From Marinimicrococcus sp033875255 (GTDB lineage: Bacteria; Pseudomonadota; Alphaproteobacteria; Geminicoccales; Geminicoccaceae): a stretch of 64,000 nucleotides of DNA. The stretch lies in assembly GCA_033875255.1 (NCBI GenBank), contig JAWZSN010000018.1, forward strand, positions 1 through 64,000, written 5' to 3'. Under the pieces are notes generated by a model, which had not been told where the DNA came from, did not search any database, and worked only from the letters and a program-made list of their open reading frames with translations. Every line of letters begins with the position of its first letter. Position 1 is the stretch's first letter. A program made the translations under genes and the position numbers. Positions 50,252 to 59,347 of the stretch are shown piece after piece.

Positions 50252-51241
50252 TTGCTTCGCAAGCTTTTCGCAGGGCTCGCCTTGTCGGTCGCGCTGACCG
50301 GTGCCGCCCAGTCGGCCGAGAGCATCCGCATCGCCGGATCGCTGCGTCCCGATTCGATGATGGAGGGCATCATCCGCACCTTCATCGACAACTTCAACGC
50401 GCAGGCGGGGCCGGACTACAGGCTCGAGTACCAGTTCGTCGGCAACGACCAGGAGATGACCCAGCAGGTCATGCGCGGGCGTCTCGAGATCGGCACGACC
50501 GGCCTTGCCGGTGCCGCCGTCTCGGTGCCGCCGAGCGCCGTGATGTCGATGCCCTATCTCTGGGACAACGACGCGCAGCGCCGCTGGGCGATCGACAATG
50601 TGGCCCGCCCGGTGCTCGAGGACATCTACCGGGAGAACGGGCTGGTCATCATCGGGCTCGGCGATGCCGGCTGGTCGAACGTCTTCTGCAAGGAGATCTG
50701 CGACACCCCAGAGGAGGTCGAGGGCAGGCGCTTTCGCATGCCCCCGGCGGCGTCCGCCCGCGCCTTTTGGGAGAAGCTCGACGTCAATGGCGTCCAGCTC
50801 TCGCTGCCGGACTTCTTCACGGGTCTCGAGCAGGGCATGGTCGAGGGCGGGGACCTGCCGCTGACCTTCTTCGTCACGACGCCTGCGGCCCACTTCGCCA
50901 AGCGCTACGTGATGACCCGGCAGTATCATCATGAGCAGGTGTTCTTCGTGAACCGCAGCTTCTACGAGACGCTGCCGCCCCGGATCCAGGATCTTCTCAA
51001 GTCGGCGATGCCCTCGACCGAGGAGATGCGGCGGCGCCAGGACGAGGACGAGGCACTGCAGATGCAGCGCTTCACCGAGGCCGGCGGTGTCATCGTGCCC
51101 CTCTCGGACGAGGAGCGCGCGGCCTGGGCGCAGAAGGTCGGCAATGTGCACGAGGATCTGCTGGCCTCGCTGCCCGGCCGCTCGCGCGAGCTTTACGAGG
51201 CCGTGCAGGAGGGCAGGAAGCGCTACGACGCCGGCCAGTAG
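50252..51241 (+). CDS. TRAP transporter substrate-binding protein, copy 2
   Basis: From TTG 50252 with GGGAGGA seven bases upstream, 329 residues; signal peptide MLRKLFAGLALSVALTGAAQ. It repeats the features of the copy at 47381 nearly residue by residue: DSMMEGIIRTFIDNFNAQAG, MRGRLEIGTTGLAGAAVSVP, EGRRFRMPPAASARAFWEKL, PDFFTGLEQGMVEGGDLPLT. No second permease pair accompanies it, so both proteins probably serve one DctQM channel with different ligands or affinities. Confidence 0.9.
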   Translation: MLRKLFAGLALSVALTGAAQSAESIRIAGSLRPDSMMEGIIRTFIDNFNAQAGPDYRLEYQFVGNDQEMTQQVMRGRLEIGTTGLAGAAVSVPPSAVMSMPYLWDNDAQRRWAIDNVARPVLEDIYRENGLVIIGLGDAGWSNVFCKEICDTPEEVEGRRFRMPPAASARAFWEKLDVNGVQLSLPDFFTGLEQGMVEGGDLPLTFFVTTPAAHFAKRYVMTRQYHHEQVFFVNRSFYETLPPRIQDLLKSAMPSTEEMRRRQDEDEALQMQRFTEAGGVIVPLSDEERAAWAQKVGNVHEDLLASLPGRSRELYEAVQEGRKRYDAGQ

Positions 51242-51275
51242 GGCCGGGCTGCTCTCGATACCGGATCGACGTCGG

Positions 51276-51301
51276 CCGCCCCCAGCCATGGCAGGGGGCG
51301 G
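51276..51301. terminator. Hairpin between convergent operons
   Basis: CCGCCCCC (51276-51283) and GGGGGCGG (51294-51301) form a perfect 8-bp stem with a ten-base loop. It lies between the convergent TRAP binding-protein gene and the ABC permease gene and could end transcription from both sides. No long T-run is present on either strand. Confidence 0.55.
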
Positions 51302-51335
51302 TGCCGTTTCCGGCCGCCGGCGCGCCGGTTGCCGC

Positions 51336-52241
51336 TCAGCCCTCCGAGCGGCGCAAGGTGGGGTCGAGCCGGTCGCGCAGCCAGTCGCCCAGGAGGCTCA
51401 TGGCCAGCGTCGTCAGGGTGATGGCGAGGCCCGGCAGGATCGCCACCCACCAGGCGATGAGCAGGTAGTCGCGGCCGGTGCCCAGCATCAGGCCGAGGCT
51501 GGCGCGGGGCGGCTGGATGCCCAGCCCGAGGAAGGAGAGCGAGGTCTCGAGCAGGATGATGTCGGGAAAGCTCAGCGTGAGCTGGACCAGCAGGGCGCTT
51601 GCGATATTGGGCAGGACGTGGCGCAGGTGGACCCGCAGCGGGCCCGCGCCCAGCGAGCGCACCGCCTGGATGTAGCCGTGGCTCTGGGCCGAGAGCACGA
51701 GGCCGCGGGTGAGCCGGGCATAGACCTCCCAGCCGTGCAGCCCGACGATGATCACGAAGATCCAAAAACCGCCGCCGAAGAAGGCCAGGGCCGCCAGCGC
51801 GAAGATGAAGAAGGGCAATGCCGCCTGGACGTCGACCAGCATCATCACGGCTTCCTCGAAGGCGCCGCGGAAATGCGCCGTCAGGAAGCCCAGGACGATG
51901 CCGACGGCCGCCCCGATGGCGGTACCGGCGAACGCCACGAGGATGCTGGTGCGGATCCCGTAGGCGAGCCGGGTGAGAAGGTCGCGGCCCAGCTCGTCGG
52001 TGCCGAGAAGAAAGCGCGGCTCGGCGCCGTCCAGGAAGAAGGGCGGCTTGAAGCGGGCCAGCAGGCTCTGCTGGTCCGGCGGGTAGGGGGCGAGAAGCGG
52101 TGCCGCCACGGCCACCACGAGCACCAGCAGCAGCCACAGACCGGCGAGGCCGGTGAGCCATGGCAGGCGGTGCAGCCCGCCCAGCGAGGGGATGAGGCGG
52201 CGGGGCGCCGGAACAGCGCTGGGGGGAGAGGAGGCGGCCAT
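51336..52241 (-). CDS. Dipeptide/oligopeptide-type ABC transporter permease (DppC/OppC-like)
   Basis: A 301-residue membrane protein. It shows FLLGTDELGRDLLTRLAYGI, the OppC-type start of the TM domain, the EAA loop YIQAVRSLGAGPLRVHLRHV and FLGLGIQPPRASLGLMLGTG. Five or six hydrophobic helices are visible. It is the last gene of the operon that begins with the binding protein at 59093. Its ATG overlaps the OppB-type gene stop. The ligand is peptide-like by family, but the operon's phosphoesterases suggest a phosphorylated compound. Confidence 0.93.
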   Translation of the reverse strand: MAASSPPSAVPAPRRLIPSLGGLHRLPWLTGLAGLWLLLVLVVAVAAPLLAPYPPDQQSLLARFKPPFFLDGAEPRFLLGTDELGRDLLTRLAYGIRTSILVAFAGTAIGAAVGIVLGFLTAHFRGAFEEAVMMLVDVQAALPFFIFALAALAFFGGGFWIFVIIVGLHGWEVYARLTRGLVLSAQSHGYIQAVRSLGAGPLRVHLRHVLPNIASALLVQLTLSFPDIILLETSLSFLGLGIQPPRASLGLMLGTGRDYLLIAWWVAILPGLAITLTTLAMSLLGDWLRDRLDPTLRRSEG

Positions 52242-53182
52242 CAGCTGGAAGCCATGCGGCTGCGCTCGCTGGCGATCCGCGGATCGAGCCAGCCATAGAG
52301 AATGTCGACGGTGACGTTGACGACGACCATGACGAGGACCGTGAGCAGGATAATGGTCTGGACTACCGGCAGGTCGCGCTGGGCCACGGCGCTGGTCAGC
52401 AGCCGGGCGACGCCGGGCCAGGCGAAGACGCTCTCGGTGACCACCGCCCAGGCGAGGATGCTGCCGAGCTTGAGGCCCATGATGGTGACCACCGGGATCA
52501 GCGCGTTGGGCAAGGCGTGCCGCCACAGCCGGCGCGGCGCCTGGACCCCCTTGGCGGCGGCGGTGCGCATGTAGGTTCGTCCCAGAACCTCGAGCATCGC
52601 CGAGCGGGTGAAGCGGGCGAGCTGGCCGGCAAAGGCGGTGCCCAAGGTGAGCGCCGGCAACAGGATGTGCCAAGGCGAGCTGGAGCCCGAGCTGGGCAGC
52701 ACCTGCAGCACCATGGCGAAGAGATAGATCAGCAGCACGCCCAGAAAGAAGTTGGGCATGCTGTAGCCGAGCACCGCCACGCTCATCAGGCCGCGGTCGA
52801 GCAGCGTGCCGTGGGCCAGGGCCGCGGCCATGCCCAGGAGAATGCCGAGCAGCGCGCCGCCCGCATAGGCGACGGTGGCAAGCCACAGGGTCTTGGGCAC
52901 GCGCTCCATGACCACCTCCAGCGCCGGCCTGCCGTCGCGGAAGGAGGCCCCGAAATCGCCCTGGAGCAAGCCGCCCAGATAGGCCGCGTACTGGACCGGG
53001 ATCGGCTGGTCGAGACCGAGCCTGGTGCGGTACTGCTCGACCACTTCCGGCGGCGCCTCGCTGCCGGCGAGCAGCTCGGCCGGATCGCCCGACAGGCGGA
53101 GCGCCAGAAAGACGAAGCTCACCGCCAGCAGCAAGGTGAGCACGCCGCGTCCCAGCTTGAGGAGGATGAGGGAGAAGGGCAC
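52241..53182 (-). CDS. Dipeptide/oligopeptide-type ABC transporter permease (DppB/OppB-like)
   Basis: From GTG 53182 with GGGAG eight bases upstream, 313 residues. OppB features: VSFVFLALRLSGDPAELLAG, YLGGLLQGDFGASFRDGRPA, FTRSAMLEVLGRTYMRTAAA (EAA loop), RLWRHALPNALIPVVTIMGL and YGWLDPRI at the end. It pairs with the OppC-type permease at 51336. It starts six bases after the phosphodiesterase gene stops, so it is in the same transcript. Confidence 0.93.
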   Translation of the reverse strand: MPFSLILLKLGRGVLTLLLAVSFVFLALRLSGDPAELLAGSEAPPEVVEQYRTRLGLDQPIPVQYAAYLGGLLQGDFGASFRDGRPALEVVMERVPKTLWLATVAYAGGALLGILLGMAAALAHGTLLDRGLMSVAVLGYSMPNFFLGVLLIYLFAMVLQVLPSSGSSSPWHILLPALTLGTAFAGQLARFTRSAMLEVLGRTYMRTAAAKGVQAPRRLWRHALPNALIPVVTIMGLKLGSILAWAVVTESVFAWPGVARLLTSAVAQRDLPVVQTIILLTVLVMVVVNVTVDILYGWLDPRIASERSRMASS

Positions 53183-53187
53183 CAGCC

Positions 53188-54627
53188 TCAGTCTCCCGCT
53201 GGCGCCAGATGCGCCGCGTCGACATAGGCAGCGCTGCCGATGGTGGCGATGCGAACCGACTGGCGGTAGCTGCCGTGCGCGGCCTCGTGGGTCGTGAGGA
53301 TCGTCTCGGGCGGCTCGCCGGCCGCGCTGAAGGCTTCCTGCAGCACCCGTCCCGTCATGCTGGCCGGGCGGTCCACCCCCAGGATCCCGAGCAGGCTCGG
53401 CGCCACGTCGATCAGCCCGGCCGGGCGCTCCTCGAGCCGGCCGGTGCGGATGCCGGGGCCGGCAAGGGCGATGACGTTGGCGAGCTCGCGCGGGTGCAGC
53501 CCGCCATGCATGCCGCCGCCCGAGGGGACCCCGCCGGTGAAGAAGGCGGCGCCGGCGCCGCTCGCCAGATCCTCCTCACCGCCGCGCAGGGTGAAGTGCA
53601 GGTCGCTGGCGCGGGGATGTCCCGCGGTCACGGCGCCGAGCGGCAGGGCGCCGGGCACCTGGCGGGCGAGATCGTCGCGCACCAGGACATGGCCGCACCA
53701 GGGCTGGAGCATGAGCCAGTGGGCGATCTCCGCCAGTCGTGCCGGGTCAAGATCGCGCAGGCGCAAATGGCCGCTGGTGCCGCCCGGCACGAGATCGAAC
53801 CCGCCCTGGCCGTCCGGATCGAGACCTGCCTCGGCAAAAGCCGCCGGCAGGTCGATCTGCTCCCCGGTCAGCACGTGGCCGTGGTCGGAGAGCACGGCGA
53901 TGGTCCAGCGCTCGCGGATGTCAGCCCGGCGCCACCAGGCGAGGATCCGCCCGATCTGCCGGTCGAGGGTGGCCAGCACCTCCACCACCTCGAGCGAGCG
54001 CAGACCCTTGTAGTGATAGCTGGTGTCGGGCTCGTTGAACCAGACCAGCGCCAGCTCGGCCGCCTCGGGCTCGAGGACCCGCTCGAGGAGGATGTCGGTG
54101 GCGAAGGCGAGCCGTGCGTGGTTGGGCAGGCCGGCTTCGGGCGTGGGCCCGAACTGCCGGGCGATGGCCTCGTGCAACTCGGCGCTCGAGCAGGCCTCCG
54201 GCCCGTGCGCCGACCAGGTCCAGTGGCCGGGATGCTCCGCCACCTTGTGATTGACCAGGTGGGTGGCGCCCGGCGAGCCGGTGTGGACGACGGCGAAGCG
54301 GCGGCCGGCGGCGGCGAGCGCCTCGCCCAGCGTGGTGGCGTCGAGCAGCGGCCGGACCGCCTCGATCCGCCCGAGATCCGCACGGCTGCTCGTGTCGACG
54401 GTGCCGAGCTCGGGGTCGAGGAGCTTGTTGTGGGTGATGCCGTGAACGGCGGGGGGCGCGCCGCTGGCGAGGCTCGACGTGCATACCCGGGTCATGCTGG
54501 GGAAGACCGTGCGGGCCTGGCGCCAGCGCGTGCCCTCGTCGATGAGCGTGCAGAGATTGGGCAGAAGGTCGGGGCGGAGCATGTCGGGCCGCAGCCCGTC
54601 GAGAACCAGAACCAGCGCGTTGCTCAT
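53188..54627 (-). CDS. Type I phosphodiesterase/nucleotide pyrophosphatase family protein
   Basis: A 479-residue alkaline-phosphatase-superfamily protein. It begins MSNALVLVLDGLRPDMLRPD (first metal Asp), then TVFPSMTRVCTSSLASG with the nucleophile Thr/Ser, WFNEPDTSYHYKG, VLSDHGHVLTGEQIDLP (metal His/Asp) and GMHGGLHPRELANVIALAGP. Such enzymes hydrolyse phosphodiesters or pyrophosphates of nucleotides and lipids. No signal peptide is visible, so it should act in the cytoplasm on imported material. It overlaps the metallophosphoesterase gene (ATGA). Confidence 0.87.
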   Translation of the reverse strand: MSNALVLVLDGLRPDMLRPDLLPNLCTLIDEGTRWRQARTVFPSMTRVCTSSLASGAPPAVHGITHNKLLDPELGTVDTSSRADLGRIEAVRPLLDATTLGEALAAAGRRFAVVHTGSPGATHLVNHKVAEHPGHWTWSAHGPEACSSAELHEAIARQFGPTPEAGLPNHARLAFATDILLERVLEPEAAELALVWFNEPDTSYHYKGLRSLEVVEVLATLDRQIGRILAWWRRADIRERWTIAVLSDHGHVLTGEQIDLPAAFAEAGLDPDGQGGFDLVPGGTSGHLRLRDLDPARLAEIAHWLMLQPWCGHVLVRDDLARQVPGALPLGAVTAGHPRASDLHFTLRGGEEDLASGAGAAFFTGGVPSGGGMHGGLHPRELANVIALAGPGIRTGRLEERPAGLIDVAPSLLGILGVDRPASMTGRVLQEAFSAAGEPPETILTTHEAAHGSYRQSVRIATIGSAAYVDAAHLAPAGD

Positions 54628-55532
54628 CGGAGCGTTCCTGCAAGGCGGAGGCCGGCCGCGGCGGGACGATCGTCCTGCCGGGCCAGGGGCCGGGGCGGCA
54701 GCTTGATCGTGGTACCGGTGCGGGCGGTGAAGTTGCTGAGGTCGATATTGGCGAAGAGCCCGGGCTGGACGAAGCGGTGGCGCGGCCTTCTGCCGGAGAG
54801 ATCGTGGATCAGGTAGCCGGAGCGGCGGATGCCGCGGCGCCCGGGGCGCGCCTTGCCGGGATTGACGAAGCTGGTGCCCGGCGCCCAGACGATGGCGGCG
54901 CCTTCATGCCGGGTGCTGCGATATTCGTGCAGGTGACCCGAGGCCACGAGGCGGACGTCGCCCTGCTCCAAAAGCCCGAGCAGCCTGAGACGGGGAGCCA
55001 GCGGCACGTTGCTGGGCGTGGTGGGCTCGTCGGGTGCGGCGAGGAACAGCGGGCGGTGGAGGAAGAGGGCAACGGGGCTGCTCCCGTCCGCCAGTGCGGT
55101 CTCGAGAAAGCCCCACTGCTCGTCCTCGGCGGCGAGGCCGCTGCCCAAAAGCTCGCTGTCGAGGCCCACCAGCCGCCAGCCGGCCACGTCCCGGCACCAC
55201 CAATCGGGGCCGAACAGCGCACGCCAGCGGGCGAGGCGCTGCTCGTCGACCGGCTGGTCGAGCCGCAGGCAGGCGGCCGGCTCGCCGATGTCGTGATTGC
55301 CGGGCAGGACCAGCACCTCGCCCGGCAGCCGGGCGATCTCCTCGGCGGCGAAGGCCAGATCCTCGGGCGCGTCGGGACCATTGAAGCTGACATCGCCGGT
55401 GAGGATGACGAGATCGGGCTGCAGCTCGTCCATCTCGTCCAGAAAGACCCGCCAATTGTCGATGAACCAGGCGTGGCTGCGCGAGAGATGGATGTCCGAG
55501 ACCTGGACGATCACCGGTGTTGCGAGGCTCAT
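54624..55532 (-). CDS. Calcineurin-like metallophosphoesterase
   Basis: A 302-residue protein with the full motif set: VQVSDIHL (D-x-H, residues 9-16), LVILTGDVSFNG (G-D), LVLPGNHDIGEP (G-N-H-D) and VASGHLHEY (G-H-x-H). It resembles CpdA-type phosphodiesterases acting on cyclic or other nucleotides. It is translationally coupled with the OppF-type ATPase before it and the phosphodiesterase after it. Two phosphoesterases in one ABC operon suggest import of a phosphodiester-containing compound. Confidence 0.88.
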   Translation of the reverse strand: MSLATPVIVQVSDIHLSRSHAWFIDNWRVFLDEMDELQPDLVILTGDVSFNGPDAPEDLAFAAEEIARLPGEVLVLPGNHDIGEPAACLRLDQPVDEQRLARWRALFGPDWWCRDVAGWRLVGLDSELLGSGLAAEDEQWGFLETALADGSSPVALFLHRPLFLAAPDEPTTPSNVPLAPRLRLLGLLEQGDVRLVASGHLHEYRSTRHEGAAIVWAPGTSFVNPGKARPGRRGIRRSGYLIHDLSGRRPRHRFVQPGLFANIDLSNFTARTGTTIKLPPRPLARQDDRPAAAGLRLAGTLR

Positions 55533-56497
55533 GCGGCCAGGTCCTTCCAGAAGTGGCACGCCACCTTGTGGCCGTCGGCGCCGCCGTCCAGTGCTGGCGC
55601 GGCCTCGGCGCAGGCCGGCCGGGCGTGCGGGCAGCGGGTCCTGAAGCGGCAGCCCGAAGGCGGGTCGAAGGGGCTCGGCGGGTCGCCCCGGAGCAGCGTG
55701 CGGGGCCTGCCCTTGCGCGAAGGGTCGGGGCGCGGCACGGCTGCCAGCAGCGCTTGCGTGTAGGGATGGCGGGGCGCCTCGAAGAGCGCCTCGACCGGCG
55801 CCTCCTCGACGATCCGGCCGAGATACATCACCGCGACCCGGTCGGCGACCTGACGGACCACCGCCAGATCGTGGCTGATGAAGAGGAAGGTGAGGCCGCG
55901 CCCGGCGCGCAGCTCGGCCAGGAGGTTGAGGATCTGCGCCTGGACCGAGACGTCGAGCGCCGCCACCGCCTCGTCGCACACCAAAAAGCGCGGCTCGAGC
56001 ACCAGCGCCCGGGCGATCACCGCGCGCTGCTGCTGACCGCCGGAAAGCTCGTGGGGAAAGCGCCGGCCGTGGGACGGGCCGAGGCCTACCGCGGCCACCA
56101 TCTCCTCCACCCGCCGGGCACGCTCGCGGGCGTCGCCGATCTTGTGGATGAGCAGCGGCTCCTCGATCTGCGCGGCGATGGTCAAGCGCGGGTCGAGGGC
56201 TCCGGCCGGGTCCTGGAACACCATCTGTGCCTCGCGGCGCAGCCGCGCCGTGGCCCTGCCGCGAAGGCCGGTGATGTGGGCGCCGTCGAACAGGATCCGT
56301 CCCGAGGTCGGCGGGAGAAGGCCCAGCGTCAGCCGGCCAACCGTGGATTTGCCGCAGCCCGACTCGCCCACAAGGGCGAGCGCCTCGCCGGAGTCTATCG
56401 CGAGATCGACGCCATCCACCGCCTTGGCGACACGGGGGGATGCGAATGGGTGCCGGCGCTGGCTGAAGTGCCGGGTGAGGGCGCTCGTGCGAAGCAT
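55529..56497 (-). CDS. Dipeptide/oligopeptide-type ABC transporter ATP-binding protein (DppF/OppF-like)
   Basis: A 322-residue ATPase: Walker A LVGESGCGKST (about residues 42-52), FQDPAGALDPRLTI, signature LSGGQQQRAVIARAL, Walker B FLVCDEAVAALDVS and HDLAVVRQ. The C-terminal OppD/F extension includes SGCRFRTRCPHARPACAEAA, a Cys cluster usual in these proteins. It works with the OppD-type subunit at 56497, whose stop overlaps its ATG. Start context is tight, with no alternative nearby. Confidence 0.93.
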   Translation of the reverse strand: MLRTSALTRHFSQRRHPFASPRVAKAVDGVDLAIDSGEALALVGESGCGKSTVGRLTLGLLPPTSGRILFDGAHITGLRGRATARLRREAQMVFQDPAGALDPRLTIAAQIEEPLLIHKIGDARERARRVEEMVAAVGLGPSHGRRFPHELSGGQQQRAVIARALVLEPRFLVCDEAVAALDVSVQAQILNLLAELRAGRGLTFLFISHDLAVVRQVADRVAVMYLGRIVEEAPVEALFEAPRHPYTQALLAAVPRPDPSRKGRPRTLLRGDPPSPFDPPSGCRFRTRCPHARPACAEAAPALDGGADGHKVACHFWKDLAA

Positions 56498-57513
56498 CAG
56501 GCGACCGCCGGGAGCGGGTCGCGCAGCAGGGGGCGGTGGCAGGAAGCGGCGTGGTCGCGCGTCACCGGGCGCGACGGCGGACGCTCGCCGCAGGCCCGGC
56601 CGGCATGGCTGCAGCGCGGCGCGTAGGCGCAGCCCTGTGGGCGGGCGCCGGGCTCGGGCACCTGGCCGGCGATGGGCACGAGCTGCTCGGCCCGCCGGTC
56701 GGCGCGGGGCAGGGAGCCCAGAAGGCCGGCGGTGTAGGGATGCGCGGGAGCCGCGAACAGGCCTTCTGCCGGGGCGGTCTCGACGACCCGCCCGGCATAC
56801 ATCACCGCCACCCGGTCGCAGGTCTCGGCGACCACGCCCAGATCGTGGGTCACGAGGAGCAGCGCCATGCCGGTCTCCTCCTGCAGCTCCACCAGAAGAT
56901 CGAGGATCTGCGCCTGGATGGTGACGTCCAGCGCGGTGGTGGGCTCGTCGGCGATCAGGAGGCGCGGCCTGCAGGCGATCGCCATGGCGATCATCACCCG
57001 CTGGCACATGCCGCCCGAGAGCTCGTGCGGGAAGGCGCGCAGCCGCGCCGCCGGCTCGGGGATGCCGACCCGCTCGAGCAGCCGTACCGCCTCGCGGCGC
57101 GCCGCCGTGCGGTCGAGCCCCTGGTGCAGCCGCAGGTTCTCGGCCAGCTGCGCGCCGATCCGCAGGACCGGGTTGAGCGAGGACATCGGGTCCTGGAAGA
57201 CCATCGCCAGCTCGCGGCCGCGCACCCCGCAAAGCTCGCGGTCGCCGAGCCCGTCGAGCCGCCGCCCGGCCACGCGGATACGGCCGCCCGTGATCCGTGC
57301 CTGGCGCGGCAGCAGGCCCATCACGGCAAGGCAGGTCATCGACTTGCCGCAGCCGGACTCGCCGACGAGACCGAGGGTCTCGCCGGCGTTGATCGCAAGA
57401 TCGACCTCCTCGACGAGAAGCCGCTCGCCGCGCCCGGTGTCGATGCCGACGGAAAGCCCGGCGATCTCGAGCACCGGGTCCGCCCTTCGTGAGGGGAAGG
57501 GAATCCGGGCCAA
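56497..57513 (-). CDS. Dipeptide/oligopeptide-type ABC transporter ATP-binding protein (DppD/OppD-like)
   Basis: Probably starts at TTG 57513 (338 residues), with AGGG nine bases upstream; GTG 57474, preceded by AAGGGCGG, is a fair alternative. It has Walker A LVGESGCGKSM, FQDPMSSLNPVLRI, signature LSGGMCQRVMIAMAI, Walker B LLIADEPTTALDVT and THDLGVVAE. The C-terminal GCAYAPRCSHAGRACGE is the OppD Cys motif. It heads the ATPase pair directly after the binding-protein gene. Confidence 0.92.
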   Translation of the reverse strand: MARIPFPSRRADPVLEIAGLSVGIDTGRGERLLVEEVDLAINAGETLGLVGESGCGKSMTCLAVMGLLPRQARITGGRIRVAGRRLDGLGDRELCGVRGRELAMVFQDPMSSLNPVLRIGAQLAENLRLHQGLDRTAARREAVRLLERVGIPEPAARLRAFPHELSGGMCQRVMIAMAIACRPRLLIADEPTTALDVTIQAQILDLLVELQEETGMALLLVTHDLGVVAETCDRVAVMYAGRVVETAPAEGLFAAPAHPYTAGLLGSLPRADRRAEQLVPIAGQVPEPGARPQGCAYAPRCSHAGRACGERPPSRPVTRDHAASCHRPLLRDPLPAVA

Positions 57514-57518
57514 GGGGG

Positions 57519-59093
57519 TCAGCCCTGACCGGGGAACTGCAGGTTCTCGCCGCGCAGATCCATGTAGTAGAAGGTATAGGGCTGCCAGAGCAGGCCCTTG
57601 CGGACGCCATAGGTCTCGAGCGGCTGGTAGAGGATCGTGCCCGGCGCGTCGTCTTCCCAGATGTCGAGCATCTGCTGGCCCAGCGCAAAGCGGTGGTCGG
57701 GGTCGACGGTGCGGGAGAGCTCCCGGCCGAGCGCGTTGAAGCGGTCGGTGGCGGGGCCGGCCCAGGTGCCGCTGCTCTTGCTGCGCTGCGCCGATCCGGC
57801 CTCGCCCCAGGCGATCCACAAGGCACCCAGCGGATCGGGGTAGCGGGTCGAGTTCGACCAGTTGCGGATCATTTTCGTGTCGTCGGCGGGGAACTGCTCG
57901 ATCACCTCGAGCTGGGCGTTGATGCCCACCGCCCGCCACATCTCGATCAGCGCCTGGGCCGCCGGCAGGGCATTGACGTAGTAGGTGGCGTGGGTCCGGT
58001 AGATCACCGGCTCGCCCGCATATCCGGCCTCGGCGAGCAGCTGCCTGGCCCTTTCCGGGTCGTAGGCGAGGCCGTTGCGGTCCGGCCCGTACATGTAGCC
58101 GAACTCAGGGTACTGGTGGCTGTTGGGCACCACCGCTTTGCCGCCCCAAAGGGCCTCGTTGAGCAGGTTGCGGTCGATGGCCAGGTTGAGCGCCTGACGC
58201 ACACGCTTGTCCTGCAGGACCGGGTGGAGCGTGTTGTAGACAAGCACATGGCTGTTCGCGAGGACGACACTGCGTGCCTCGACATTCTCGTAGCGCTCGA
58301 GCACCGGGATCTGGTCCGGCGGGACGTTGACGATGATGTCGAACTCGCCGGAGACCAGACCGGCCACCCGGGCCGCGACCTCGGGCACCACCTTGAAGGT
58401 CACCGTCGACGCGGTCGGCCGCTCGCCCCAGTAGGAATCGTTCGCCTCCAGGCGGATATGGTCGCCGTCGCGCAGCTCGACCAGCCGGTAGGGGCCGGTG
58501 CCGACCGGATCGCGCGGCAGGCCGTCGCCGGCCTTGGCGCGCCAGTCTTCCTCGTTGACGATCCACGACGCCCAGGAGGCGAGGCGCTGCTCGAGGAGCG
58601 CATCGGGCCCCTTGGTGCGGATCACCACCTTGTGCTCGTTCACGATGTCGACACGGTCGATCACCGCGAAATAGGCGCGGCCCTCGGGAACCCGGGCATC
58701 GGGGCCGGATAGCCGCTCGGCCGAGAAGGTGAAGGCCACGTCTTGGGCAGTGAACAGCGCGCCGTTGTGGAAGCTCACACCTTTGCGGAGCTCGAGCTCG
58801 AGCGCGTCATCCCCCAGCCGCTTCCACGAGGTTGCGAGGCCCGGCTTCAGCCCGGCACCGCCGCCGCCCGGCTCACCCAGAAAGTCGCGCTGGATCAGCG
58901 TGTCGAAGATCGAGTAGGTGATCCGGGTGCCGACATTGGAGAGCTCGCGGCCGGGCTCGATGGTCGGCGGGTTGTCGGCGGTAGCCACCACCAGATGCGG
59001 CCGCTCCTGACCGTGCGCCAGCCGGATCTGCGAGACGATCGGCAGGGCCGCGAGGCCCGACAGCGCGGCACGGCGGGTCATCCTGGGAATCAT
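57519..59093 (-). CDS. Dipeptide/oligopeptide-type ABC transporter substrate-binding protein (SBP family 5)
   Basis: A 524-residue exported protein. The N-terminus MIPRMTRRAALSGLAALPIV carries a twin-arginine-type signal. SBP-5 features: YSIFDTLIQRDFLGEP, ALELELRKGVSFHNGALFTA, DPVGTGPYRLVELRDGDHIR, VRQALNLAIDRNLLNEALWG and NGLAYDPERARQLLAEAGYA. It is the first gene of a seven-gene operon with ATPases, two phosphoesterases and permeases. A divergent LacI regulator lies 254 bases away. Confidence 0.93.
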   Translation of the reverse strand: MIPRMTRRAALSGLAALPIVSQIRLAHGQERPHLVVATADNPPTIEPGRELSNVGTRITYSIFDTLIQRDFLGEPGGGGAGLKPGLATSWKRLGDDALELELRKGVSFHNGALFTAQDVAFTFSAERLSGPDARVPEGRAYFAVIDRVDIVNEHKVVIRTKGPDALLEQRLASWASWIVNEEDWRAKAGDGLPRDPVGTGPYRLVELRDGDHIRLEANDSYWGERPTASTVTFKVVPEVAARVAGLVSGEFDIIVNVPPDQIPVLERYENVEARSVVLANSHVLVYNTLHPVLQDKRVRQALNLAIDRNLLNEALWGGKAVVPNSHQYPEFGYMYGPDRNGLAYDPERARQLLAEAGYAGEPVIYRTHATYYVNALPAAQALIEMWRAVGINAQLEVIEQFPADDTKMIRNWSNSTRYPDPLGALWIAWGEAGSAQRSKSSGTWAGPATDRFNALGRELSRTVDPDHRFALGQQMLDIWEDDAPGTILYQPLETYGVRKGLLWQPYTFYYMDLRGENLQFPGQG

Positions 59094-59347
59094 GAGAGGC
59101 AGGTCCTTGCTGCGAATACGGCCCCGGGGGCGGCGCCGGAGTAGCGGAGGACCGTGACAGTTTCGCGGCGGACCCGCCTATTCCCGAATCCCGGTCATGG
59201 GGTCCCTGGGCGGCCACTATGCCGATGGCGGTAGGGCCCCGGCCGTCACCTCTGTTGCGCGGCCGAGGCTCCAGCGCCGATAGTGAGGCGATGCTGCGCT
59301 GGATATTCAGATCGACCTTTTTCTCGAACGGACGTTGAAGAGATCCG
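59094..59347. promoter_or_regulatory. Divergent control region between the ABC operon and the LacI gene
   Basis: The 254 bases hold no gene. A moderately AT-rich patch (CTGGATATTCAGATCGACCT to TTTTTCTCG, about 59292-59325) lies just before the LacI start. Promoters for both directions should be here, with a LacI-family operator, but I could not mark a convincing palindrome. Confidence 0.45.

Noticed and set aside
48737..51289. An 850-residue minus-strand open frame across the TRAP genes
   Set aside because: It is the complement of the dctM and second dctP genes, with repetitive His/Asp/Arg/Gly composition; a shadow.
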